DNA from: Rhodopseudomonas palustris
GTDB taxonomy: Bacteria; Pseudomonadota; Alphaproteobacteria; Rhizobiales; Xanthobacteraceae
NCBI RefSeq assembly: GCF_003031265.1
Contig: NZ_CP019966.1
Location: 868,001-932,000 of the forward strand
Reading direction: 5' to 3'
Length of the DNA: 64,000 nt
The stretch's first letter is position 1; each line of letters begins with the position of its first letter. The translations under genes and the position numbers were made by a program. Below the pieces are notes generated by a model that did not search any database, was not told the origin of the DNA, and saw only the letters and a program-made list of their open reading frames with translations. Shown in pieces: positions 18,000 to 24,818 of the stretch.

Positions 18000-18758
18000 T
18001 TAGTTGGACTGCAGCACGAAGCGGCGGTTGTCCTTCTGCACCGGGCGTGCGTTCATCGGATACAGCTTGGCGAACGCTGCAACGTCCTCGGCCGCGACCG
18101 TGATCGGATCGGTCAGCACCATCCAGTCGACGACCTCCGAGCACGGCGGCGTCGTCAGCGACCCTTCATAGCGGTAGTAACCGAGCTTCGCCGGCAGCAG
18201 TGCGTTCGGATTGATCCCAGCATCGGCCTTCACCGCCGGACCTTCGCTCTGCGGCATGGTCGCGACGATCTTGGCGAACGCCGCATTGGCGGCGCCTTCC
18301 TGCATCAGCACGCCGACTACGCCGAGCGTGCCGGAGTCCATGCGGTGGACGAAGTGCACCTCCATCGGGAACGACTTGCCGTCGATCTGATGCTCGCTGG
18401 GACGGTGGAAGTGGAATTGCACCAGCTTGAAAGTCGCGCCGCCGAGCTTGAGTGTCGAGCCTTCGGCGACGTTGAGCTGGATGGTATGGCCGTTGTTGAT
18501 GATGGTATCGGCCGTATCAGCCCACTGCACCTGCAGCGGAAACAGATTGGCGCTGACGGTCGAGCGGATATCGACCGGCGATTGCTGCACCCCGATCGAG
18601 CAGATCTGGTTGGCAGGATCGAGCTCGCCCCACTTAGCCGGGCCGCCTTCACCCTCATAGCCCCAATGGTGGGCGCCTTCGGCGGCAGCGCCGGCGGTGG
18701 CGCAAAGCGGACATAGAGCGAGGCCAGCAAAGGCCTTCAGGATATTGCGACGGTCCAT
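18000..18758 (-). CDS. cah: Periplasmic alpha-type carbonic anhydrase
   Basis: A 252-aa zinc enzyme that interconverts CO2 and bicarbonate. The N-terminus MDRRNILKAFAGLALCPLCA looks like a Tat or Sec export signal, placing it in the periplasm. The mature domain has the alpha-class pattern: GVQQSPVDI, QFHFHRPSEH (zinc ligands His116 and His118), EVHFVH (third ligand His135), and LTTPPCSE (Thr201/Thr202). Cys53 and Cys206 are placed for the usual disulfide. Start: ATG at 18756-18758 with GGGAGA upstream; a longer frame overlaps the next gene. It lies 86 bases downstream of the S24 repressor on the same strand. Confidence 0.95.
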   Translation of the reverse strand: MDRRNILKAFAGLALCPLCATAGAAAEGAHHWGYEGEGGPAKWGELDPANQICSIGVQQSPVDIRSTVSANLFPLQVQWADTADTIINNGHTIQLNVAEGSTLKLGGATFKLVQFHFHRPSEHQIDGKSFPMEVHFVHRMDSGTLGVVGVLMQEGAANAAFAKIVATMPQSEGPAVKADAGINPNALLPAKLGYYRYEGSLTTPPCSEVVDWMVLTDPITVAAEDVAAFAKLYPMNARPVQKDNRRFVLQSN

Positions 18759-18844
18759 CGACGTCTCCCGGGTTGATGCGCGGGAACTAGCATTGCCCGA
18801 CGCCGGAGCAAAGGGAAGTGGGACGAATGAACGACGCTTTCTGA

Positions 18845-19477
18845 TTACTGACTGGCCCAGACGATTCGGCCGATCCATTCGATCTCTGACGGTGCCAGAG
18901 TCCGGTCGGGATGGCTGGGATTGAGAGAAGCCAGCTCGACCACCTTGGCGGTGCGCCGCTTCAACTCCTTCACCATCACTTCACCTTTGGTGGTTTTGAC
19001 CACCACGCGGTCGCCGCGATGCACGGTGGCACTCGGCGATACCACCACGATGTCGCCGCTGCGATACGCGGGCTTCATCGAATCGCCGGAGATTTCCAGC
19101 GCGTAAGCGTGCTCGTCGGTGATCGACGGAAGCCCGACTTCGTCCCAGCCCTTGCCGACCGGAAAGCCGCCATCGTCGAAATAACCGCCGGAGCCGGCCT
19201 GAGCGAGGCCGAGCAGCGGGACCGACTGCACCACCCGCGGCCGATCGTGAATCAGTTGCACGAACGTATCGATCGCGGTGTTGGTGGCCTGCAGCGCCTT
19301 GGCGACTGATTCGGTGGAAGGCCAGCGCTCGCGGCCGTCATTGGTGATGCGCTTCGATTTGTTGAACGTCGTTGGGTCGAGGCCGGATTTCTTCGCGAGT
19401 CCCGAGGGGGAGAGGCCGGCGCGTTCGGCCAGCCGGTCGAGCGCAGTCCAGATCTGATCATGCGTCAGCATTTGCAT
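18845..19477 (-). CDS. S24-family (LexA/CI-like) transcriptional repressor
   Basis: A 210-aa protein. The N-terminal helix-turn-helix (about 18-60; LSPSGLAKKSGLDPTTFNKS) binds DNA. The C-terminal S24 peptidase fold (about 85-205) has the catalytic Ser133 (EISGDSMKPAYRSGD) and a Lys at 170 or 173 (MVKELKR). A possible self-cleavage site is Ala94-Gly95 (GLAQAG). Such proteins repress genes until triggered to cleave themselves, as CI does in response to DNA damage. No phage genes are nearby, so this is a chromosomal regulator with unknown targets. An inverted repeat about 66 bases upstream may be its own operator. The start could be this ATG or the one two codons later. Confidence 0.9.
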   Translation of the reverse strand: MQMLTHDQIWTALDRLAERAGLSPSGLAKKSGLDPTTFNKSKRITNDGRERWPSTESVAKALQATNTAIDTFVQLIHDRPRVVQSVPLLGLAQAGSGGYFDDGGFPVGKGWDEVGLPSITDEHAYALEISGDSMKPAYRSGDIVVVSPSATVHRGDRVVVKTTKGEVMVKELKRRTAKVVELASLNPSHPDRTLAPSEIEWIGRIVWASQ

Positions 19478-19808
19478 CGGAAGGCACCCCGGACGCGCCG
19501 TCGGATCCGGCGCGAGAAACGGACTTACGACTAGGAATTATTGCCTTAATTAAAGGCGTTATGCAATCCCGTCCGGCGACAAAGCCGCAAGCTCTTGCGA
19601 AGCCTCAGGACGGCCGATACGGTCGCCCGCACAGGTCCGGGATCGTCCGGGGCGACCAAGGGTGTGCGGATCCGCTATGCCGGATTCGGCTTTGCCTTTC
19701 CGACGTGCGCAACTTATTGTTTGAGCGGATGTTTCGGTTGCCCGGGGAGTTGCGGGCTCGATTGCCGCCCGACCCAACAACCAGCCGCAACGACGGGAAT
19801 TCGCGCCC
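19478..19808. other. Intergenic stretch between divergent S24 regulator and DUF952 gene
   Basis: This 331-base gap separates the divergent S24 regulator and DUF952 genes. The AT-rich portion near 19535-19565 contains an inverted repeat. The rest shows no gene: the open frames present are Arg/Pro-rich and unconvincing. Confidence 0.5.
19543..19557. promoter_or_regulatory. Candidate S24-repressor operator
   Basis: The inverted repeat GCCTTAATTAAAGGC (arms GCCTT/AAGGC) lies in the only AT-rich patch upstream of the repressor gene. Position and symmetry fit autoregulation. No second copy was found in the window to support it. Confidence 0.4.
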
Positions 19809-20153
19809 TTGCGCACGATTTATAAGATCTGTGACGCGGCGGCCTGGCGCGGCGCCGAACAGGCCGGCCGCTACGGCGGCAGCGCCGACGACGCCCGCGA
19901 CGGGTTCATCCATTTCTCCACCGCGCCGCAGCTCGCCGGGACGCTGGCCAAGCACTATACGGGCCAGACCGGCCTGAAGCTGATCGCGGTGGACGCCGAA
20001 GTGCTTGGCGACCTGCTGCGCTGGGAGCCGTCGCGCGGCGGTGAGCTGTTTCCGCATCTCTATGGCGAGCTTGCACTCTCGGCGGTGACCGGCGTGCAGG
20101 ATCTGGTCACGCGCCCCGACGGCAGCCACGTCGTGCCGGAGCTTGCGTCGTGA
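19809..20153 (+). CDS. DUF952 family protein
   Basis: A 114-aa soluble protein with the DUF952 features MRTIYKICDAAAWRGA, DGFIHFSTAPQLAGTLAKHY and LFPHLYGELAL. The family has a fold related to ADP-ribosyl/RNA 2'-phosphotransferases, but its biochemical role is not settled. The start is TTG at 19809-19811: the protein begins exactly where family members do, and no ATG is available. It overlaps pyrD by four bases (GTGA), so the two are co-translated, a pairing I would expect in related alphaproteobacteria. Confidence 0.85.
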   Translation: MRTIYKICDAAAWRGAEQAGRYGGSADDARDGFIHFSTAPQLAGTLAKHYTGQTGLKLIAVDAEVLGDLLRWEPSRGGELFPHLYGELALSAVTGVQDLVTRPDGSHVVPELAS

Positions 20154-21244
20154 TTCGCGCGTTCGATGCCGTCTCGCTGCCGCTGCTGCGCTGGCTCGAT
20201 CCGGAGGATGCGCACCGGCTGGCGATCCAGGGCCTGAAGCTGTGGCCGCCGGTCAAGCCGCGCGTCGACGATTCCAAGCTCGCGGTGCGAGCGTTCGGGC
20301 TCAACTTTTCCAACCCGGTCGGCATCGCCGCCGGCTTCGACAAGAACGCCGAAGCGCCCGATGCGCTGCTCCGGCTCGGCTTCGGCTTCGTCGAGGTCGG
20401 CACGGTGACGCCGAAGCCGCAGGCCGGCAATCCGCGACCGCGGCTGTTCCGGCTTGAGCGCGACGAGGCGGTGATCAACCGCATGGGTTTCAACAACGAG
20501 GGCGCCGAGGTGGTGCTGCGCCGGCTGGCGGCGCGCGCGCAATATGGCGGCATCGTCGGCGTCAATGTCGGGGCCAACAAGGATAGCGACGATCGGGTGG
20601 CGGACTACGTCAAGCTGATCGAGACCTTCGCACCGCTGGCGAGCTACTTCACCGTCAACGTCTCGTCGCCGAATACGCCCGGCCTGCGCAATCTGCAGCA
20701 GGCAGCGGCGCTCGACGATCTGCTGGCGCGGGTGATCGATGCGCGCGAGCGGGTGCGGGCGGCGGCCGGCGATACGCCGGTGCTCCTGAAGATCGCGCCC
20801 GATCTGTCGCTCGGCGAACTCGACGATGTCGTGCATATCGCGAGGTCACGCCGGGTCGACGGCATGATCGTCGCCAACACCACGCTGTCGCGCTCGCCGA
20901 CGCTGCGCGAGCGGACCAAGATGAACGAGCAGGGCGGGCTGTCGGGCCGGCCGTTGTTCCGGCTGTCGACCCGGATGGTGGCGGAGACCTATGTGCGCGC
21001 CGAGGGCGCGTTCCCGTTGATCGGCGTCGGCGGCATCGACTCCGGCGGCGCGGCGCTGACCAAGATCCGCGCAGGCGCCACGCTGGTCCAGTTGTATTCG
21101 GCGCTGGTCTATAAGGGCCTCGGCCTGGTCGAAAGCATCAAGGCCGACCTCGCCTCGACGCTGCTCCGCACCGGCCGCGATTCGCTGGCCGAAATCGTCG
21201 GCGCCGACGCCCCGATGATCACTGCGGAAGAGTGGCCGGTCTAA
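20150..21244 (+). CDS. pyrD: Dihydroorotate dehydrogenase (quinone), class 2
   Basis: This enzyme oxidises dihydroorotate to orotate, the fourth step of de novo pyrimidine synthesis, and passes electrons to membrane quinone through FMN. It has 364 aa, as usual for class 2. The N-terminal helices (about 1-40; LPLLRWLDPEDAHRLAIQGL) form the membrane-binding quinone tunnel. Family patterns include NPVGIAAGFDKN, GFVEVGTVTPKPQ, NRMGFNNEG, VNVGANKD, YFTVNVSSPNTPGLR (catalytic Ser in the FTVNVSSPN region), LKIAPDL, ANTT, GGLSG and IGVGGI. The start is GTG, overlapping the DUF952 stop. It is followed by a family B repeat. Confidence 0.97.
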   Translation: MIRAFDAVSLPLLRWLDPEDAHRLAIQGLKLWPPVKPRVDDSKLAVRAFGLNFSNPVGIAAGFDKNAEAPDALLRLGFGFVEVGTVTPKPQAGNPRPRLFRLERDEAVINRMGFNNEGAEVVLRRLAARAQYGGIVGVNVGANKDSDDRVADYVKLIETFAPLASYFTVNVSSPNTPGLRNLQQAAALDDLLARVIDARERVRAAAGDTPVLLKIAPDLSLGELDDVVHIARSRRVDGMIVANTTLSRSPTLRERTKMNEQGGLSGRPLFRLSTRMVAETYVRAEGAFPLIGVGGIDSGGAALTKIRAGATLVQLYSALVYKGLGLVESIKADLASTLLRTGRDSLAEIVGADAPMITAEEWPV

Positions 21245-21272
21245 GCGGCTGAAGTTCTGCTACTCACACCCT

Positions 21273-21370
21273 GTCATTCCGGGGCGCTCGCGCAGCGAGC
21301 GAACCCGGAATCCCGCAGTTGCTTGGGCACATGAGATTCCGGGTTCGCGCTGCGCGCGCCCCGGAATGAC
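21273..21370. repeat. Palindromic intergenic repeat, family B (copy 1)
   Basis: The left arm begins GTCATTCCGGGGCGC and includes GCGAACCCGGAATC; the right arm ends GCGCCCCGGAATGAC. The arms pair into a long hairpin. Further copies are at 35580-35680 and 39022-39162. It lies between the convergent pyrD and MBL genes and may double as a terminator. Confidence 0.9.
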
Positions 21371-21380
21371 TAGGACCTTA

Positions 21381-22115
21381 CTACAGCGGCACGATCAGTC
21401 CGTCGCTCGCGGCCATGTGCGGGACGGTGTCGAGCTTGTGCAGCACCTCGTCGCCCATATGGGTGAGGATCACGCGCTTCGGGTTGATTTCCGGCAGATG
21501 CGTTTCCAGCGCCTTCAGGCTGATGTGGTTCTTCACCGTGCGCTCGTAGGTGTAGGCCTCGCAGATGAAGAGATCGGCGTCGTGCGCGGCAGCGACCAGC
21601 TGATCGGTCCATTGCGTATCGCCGCTGTACGCGAGGATGCGGCCCTCCGCTTCGATCCGATAGGCGAAGAACGGCCCGCCCGAATCGCCGTGCACCACCG
21701 GAAACGGCGTCACCGTCACGGCGCCGAACTGCCGCGTCACCGCGGGCTCCAGCGCCAGCACCTGCAGATCGAAGTTCGGCTTGGTCGCCGAGGAATACTC
21801 GAACATCGCTTCCATCAGCCGCGTCAGCCGGATGTCGATGCCGAGGGGACCGGCGATCACCAGCGGCCGCTTGCGCTTCATGAATTGCGCGTCGAGCATC
21901 ATGAACGGCAGACCGCCGAAATGATCGGCGTGGAAATGCGTGATCAGGATCAGGTCGAGGTCTTCGCGCAGGATGCCGTAGCGCTTCAGCGCCGGCAGCG
22001 AAGTCGCGCCGCAGTCGATCAGGAAATTGACGCTCTGCCCCGAGACGTGAAAGCACGTATTGAGCCGGCCTCCAGAGCCGATCGCGTCGCCACAGCCGAC
22101 AAATCGTACCTGCAT
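21381..22115 (-). CDS. MBL-fold metallohydrolase, RNase Z-like
   Basis: A 244-aa cytoplasmic metallo-beta-lactamase-fold enzyme. The metal motif HFHADHFGGLP gives HxHxDH, followed by VVHGDSGG, AYSGDTQW (metal Asp) and ILTHMGDEV (last His). FVGCGDAIGSGGRLNTCF and the SGDT motif resemble RNase Z/ElaC and the related 3'-phosphodiesterase group, but the protein is shorter than true RNase Z and lacks an obvious exosite arm. The actual substrate, phosphodiester or other, is unknown. It is monocistronic, with the ATG at 22113-22115. Confidence 0.88.
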   Translation of the reverse strand: MQVRFVGCGDAIGSGGRLNTCFHVSGQSVNFLIDCGATSLPALKRYGILREDLDLILITHFHADHFGGLPFMMLDAQFMKRKRPLVIAGPLGIDIRLTRLMEAMFEYSSATKPNFDLQVLALEPAVTRQFGAVTVTPFPVVHGDSGGPFFAYRIEAEGRILAYSGDTQWTDQLVAAAHDADLFICEAYTYERTVKNHISLKALETHLPEINPKRVILTHMGDEVLHKLDTVPHMAASDGLIVPL

Positions 22116-22258
22116 TTCGGGTTCCGTCGAACTGGCTCAGATGCCGTGGCCCTGATCTAGGCCGTCTGTGCCTGGAACGTAACCCGTACCATCGCCGGAT
22201 GCCGCGACCGTTGCGCGCAGGGACGAGGCTGTTCGCCCCGGCGCGCAGATCGGTGCGG

Positions 22259-22966
22259 TTAGACCAGTTCGACCTTGCCGCTGGCGAGATCGTAAACGCC
22301 GCCGACCACCCGCAGCTTCTTGCTGCTCACCATGTCGGCGAGGATCGGCTTCGCCTCCTGCAACTGCCGGACGTTGGCGCGGACATTGGCGATTACCGCC
22401 TGGTGCCGCAGATCCTCCTCCTGCTTTTGCAGCACCGGCTCGATGCCGGGCTTCATCGCGCGCACCAGATCGCCGATGTGGCCGGGCAGGTCGTTGCCCT
22501 TCTGCAGCGCTGCGACGGTCGCGTTGATGGCGCCGCAATTGCTGTGGCCGAGCACCATGATCACCTTGGTGCCGAGCACCGCGGCACCGTATTCGAGACT
22601 GGCAAGACCGTCGGGCGTGACGAAGTTGCCGGCGACGCGCACCACGAACAGACTGCCCGGACCTTGGTCGAAGGCGAGCTCCGGCGCGACACGAGAGTCG
22701 GCGCAACCAAGGATCGCGGCGAACGGCGCCTGACTTTCGGCTCGTGCGGCTCGGCCCGCGGAGAAATCGCGCTCGCGCATCTGGCCGGCGATGTAGCGCT
22801 CATTGCCCTGCATCAGCTTGTCGAGCGCAGCGTCCGGCGTGTCGCCCGGCGCGTTCACCTGGGCTTGCGCCTGCGCGGCCAGCGGCAGCGAGGCTGCGGC
22901 GAGCAAGCCGAGGCCGCCGGCCATCAGAGTTCGTCGCGATACATTACTGCAGCACGTTTCACACAT
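22259..22966 (-). CDS. Exported beta-type carbonic anhydrase with Tat signal
   Basis: A 235-aa zinc enzyme. Its N-terminus MCETCCSNVSRRTLMAGGLG has a twin-arginine motif and hydrophobic core ending at AQAQA, so it should be exported folded. The catalytic domain shows the beta-class pattern: CADSR with Cys88, Asp90 and Arg92, and GHSNCG with His141 and Cys144. Start: ATG at 22964-22966 preceded by AGGGAGAGACGGAT, a strong ribosome site; longer frames lack it. It is likely a periplasmic CO2/bicarbonate enzyme, partly redundant with the alpha-type enzyme at 18000-18758. CETCC before the Arg pair is unusual for a signal peptide. Confidence 0.93.
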   Translation of the reverse strand: MCETCCSNVSRRTLMAGGLGLLAAASLPLAAQAQAQVNAPGDTPDAALDKLMQGNERYIAGQMRERDFSAGRAARAESQAPFAAILGCADSRVAPELAFDQGPGSLFVVRVAGNFVTPDGLASLEYGAAVLGTKVIMVLGHSNCGAINATVAALQKGNDLPGHIGDLVRAMKPGIEPVLQKQEEDLRHQAVIANVRANVRQLQEAKPILADMVSSKKLRVVGGVYDLASGKVELV

Positions 22967-23103
22967 ATCCGTCTCTCCCTGCATCGTTCTGTTGTGTTGG
23001 AAAGATGGTATTTGCGGAAGGCGAATGTGCGAAGTGTCGATTTCCCGCACGTGATACGGGCATCAATGTCGGGTTAATTTGGCCTGAGCGATTTGACGAA
23101 AAC

Positions 23104-24426
23104 TCAGTGCGCCGCGAACGAGGTCCGCACCATCGCCGGATAGCGCAGCGCCTGCAGGCCGCCGCGCCAGACGTAGTGCGACAACAGCGCGATCCATAGT
23201 CCGGTGTTGCCGAGTGGGCGGAGCGCGAACCACGACGCCAGGAACAGAACCAGCGACAGCAGCATCAGGTTGCGCATTTCGCGCGCCCAGGTGGCGCCGA
23301 TGAATACGCCGTCATAGGCGAACGCGAACACGCCGAGCATCGGCGCCAGCGTCACCAGCCAGAGATAATCGCGCGCTGTGCGGCGAAGCTCGCCGTTCGA
23401 GGTGATGAAGTCGATCAGCATAGGTCCGGCAAACGCATAGATCGCGCTGACGATGAGCGCGAAGCCGAAGCCCCACAAGATCACCAGCCTGGTCGCTTTG
23501 ACGAAGCCTACGCGGTCGCGCGCCCCGAGGGTGCGGCCGCACAATTGTTCGGCGGCGTTGGCGAGGCCGTCGAGGAAGAACGCGCTGATCATCAGGAAAT
23601 TGTTGAGCACCGCATTGGTGGCGAGCACCACGTCGCCGCCGCGCGCGCCCTGCGCGGTGAAGAACAGGAACACGGCGATCAGCGCCGCAGTGCGGATCAT
23701 GATGTCGCGATTGACCGCGAACATCCGCCGTAACCGGTCCGGATCGAACAGCATCGCCCGCGACACGTTGAACAGACCTCGGCCGCGCCAGGCTGCGATC
23801 GCGAGCCCGATCACCAGCCCCGAGCCCTCGGCGATCACCGCGGCAATCGCGGCGCCGGCAATGCCGAAGTCGAACCACAGCACCAGCAGCACGGTGGCGG
23901 CGATGTTGATCAGGTTGATGGCGATCTGCACCGCAAGGGCCAGAGTGGCACGCGCCTGACCGACCAGCCAGCCGAGCACCGCGAAGTTCGCCAGCACCAG
24001 CGGCGACGACCAGATCCGGATCGAGAAGTAGGTCTTGGCTGCGGCGCTCACCGCCTCGCTGCCGCCCATCGCGCCGATCAGCACCGCGGCGAGCGGACCT
24101 TGCAGGGCAATCAGCAACAGGCCGATGCTAGCCGCGACGATCAGGCCCCGCAGCAGATGCGCGGGGACTTCACGGCTCTGCCCGGCGCCGAGCGCCTGCG
24201 CGGTGAAGGCCAGCGTGCTCATCCGCAGGAAGCCGAACAGCCAGAACAGACAGTCGAACAGCACCGAGGCCATCGACACGCCGCCGAGCAGCGTCGCCTC
24301 GCCGAGCCGCCCGATCGCCGTGGTGGCGACGACGCCGAGCAAAGGCGTGGTCAGGTTGGCGACCATCGCCGGCCCGGCAATGGCAAACACCTGCCGGGTG
24401 GTTACGGGCGACTGGACGGGCTCCAC
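23104..24426 (-). CDS. MATE family efflux transporter, DinF-like
   Basis: A 440-aa inner-membrane exporter driven by Na+ or H+, with about 12 hydrophobic segments in two six-helix halves. The N-terminal IAGPAMVANLTTPLLGVVATTAIGRLG and the TAQALGAGQSREV region after helix 2 match the DinF branch. The second half repeats the pattern (NNFLMISAFFLDGLANAAEQLCGRTLGA). The start is GTG at 24424-24426; the next internal ATG is inside helix 1. The substrate is unknown. It lies 18 bases downstream of the DUF6460 gene on the same strand, suggesting co-transcription. Confidence 0.9.
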   Translation of the reverse strand: MEPVQSPVTTRQVFAIAGPAMVANLTTPLLGVVATTAIGRLGEATLLGGVSMASVLFDCLFWLFGFLRMSTLAFTAQALGAGQSREVPAHLLRGLIVAASIGLLLIALQGPLAAVLIGAMGGSEAVSAAAKTYFSIRIWSSPLVLANFAVLGWLVGQARATLALAVQIAINLINIAATVLLVLWFDFGIAGAAIAAVIAEGSGLVIGLAIAAWRGRGLFNVSRAMLFDPDRLRRMFAVNRDIMIRTAALIAVFLFFTAQGARGGDVVLATNAVLNNFLMISAFFLDGLANAAEQLCGRTLGARDRVGFVKATRLVILWGFGFALIVSAIYAFAGPMLIDFITSNGELRRTARDYLWLVTLAPMLGVFAFAYDGVFIGATWAREMRNLMLLSLVLFLASWFALRPLGNTGLWIALLSHYVWRGGLQALRYPAMVRTSFAAH

Positions 24427-24444
24427 GGCGGACGAAGGCGGCCG

Positions 24445-24753
24445 TCAGCGTCCGCGCGGTGTGCTGAACAAGCGGGTGAGCAGCCAGATCGGGATCACGA
24501 TCACGGCGCCGAGCAAGAAGTAGCGCCACAGGCCGTTGATCGCATCGAAGCCGAGATCCCAGATCCGCTCGAACAGCAGCCGGATGCTGGTGATGATATT
24601 CCAGGGATCGAGGCCGATCGCCGCCAGCACGACGCCGACCAGGATCGACATCAGGATCAGACGAAACGCCACCGCCATCGGCGAGCCGCCGAGGAAGCGG
24701 GTCATCCTGTCGTCATTGGCCGGCAGATCCCGGATGTCGTCTCGCATCGTCAT
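24445..24753 (-). CDS. DUF6460-like small membrane protein
   Basis: A 102-aa inner-membrane protein with two hydrophobic helices (about 27-47, AVAFRLILMSILVGVVLAAIG, and 77-95, FLLGAVIVIPIWLLTRLF) joined by WNIITSIRLLFERIWDLGFD. It resembles alphaproteobacterial DUF6460 proteins of unknown role. Two ATGs compete (24753 and 24747), with GAGGA just upstream; either gives the same protein within two residues. It lies between the ligase gene (66 bases upstream) and the MATE gene. Confidence 0.75.
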   Translation of the reverse strand: MTMRDDIRDLPANDDRMTRFLGGSPMAVAFRLILMSILVGVVLAAIGLDPWNIITSIRLLFERIWDLGFDAINGLWRYFLLGAVIVIPIWLLTRLFSTPRGR

Positions 24754-24818
24754 GGTCCTCGCGCGTTGCTGGCGCATCATATTCGGTGCTGGGCAGATGG
24801 GGAACCGGCGCGTTGCCG

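Noticed and set aside
18845..19477. Prophage remnant marked by the CI-like repressor
   Set aside because: No integrase, phage structural or replication gene, and no attachment-site repeat is nearby.
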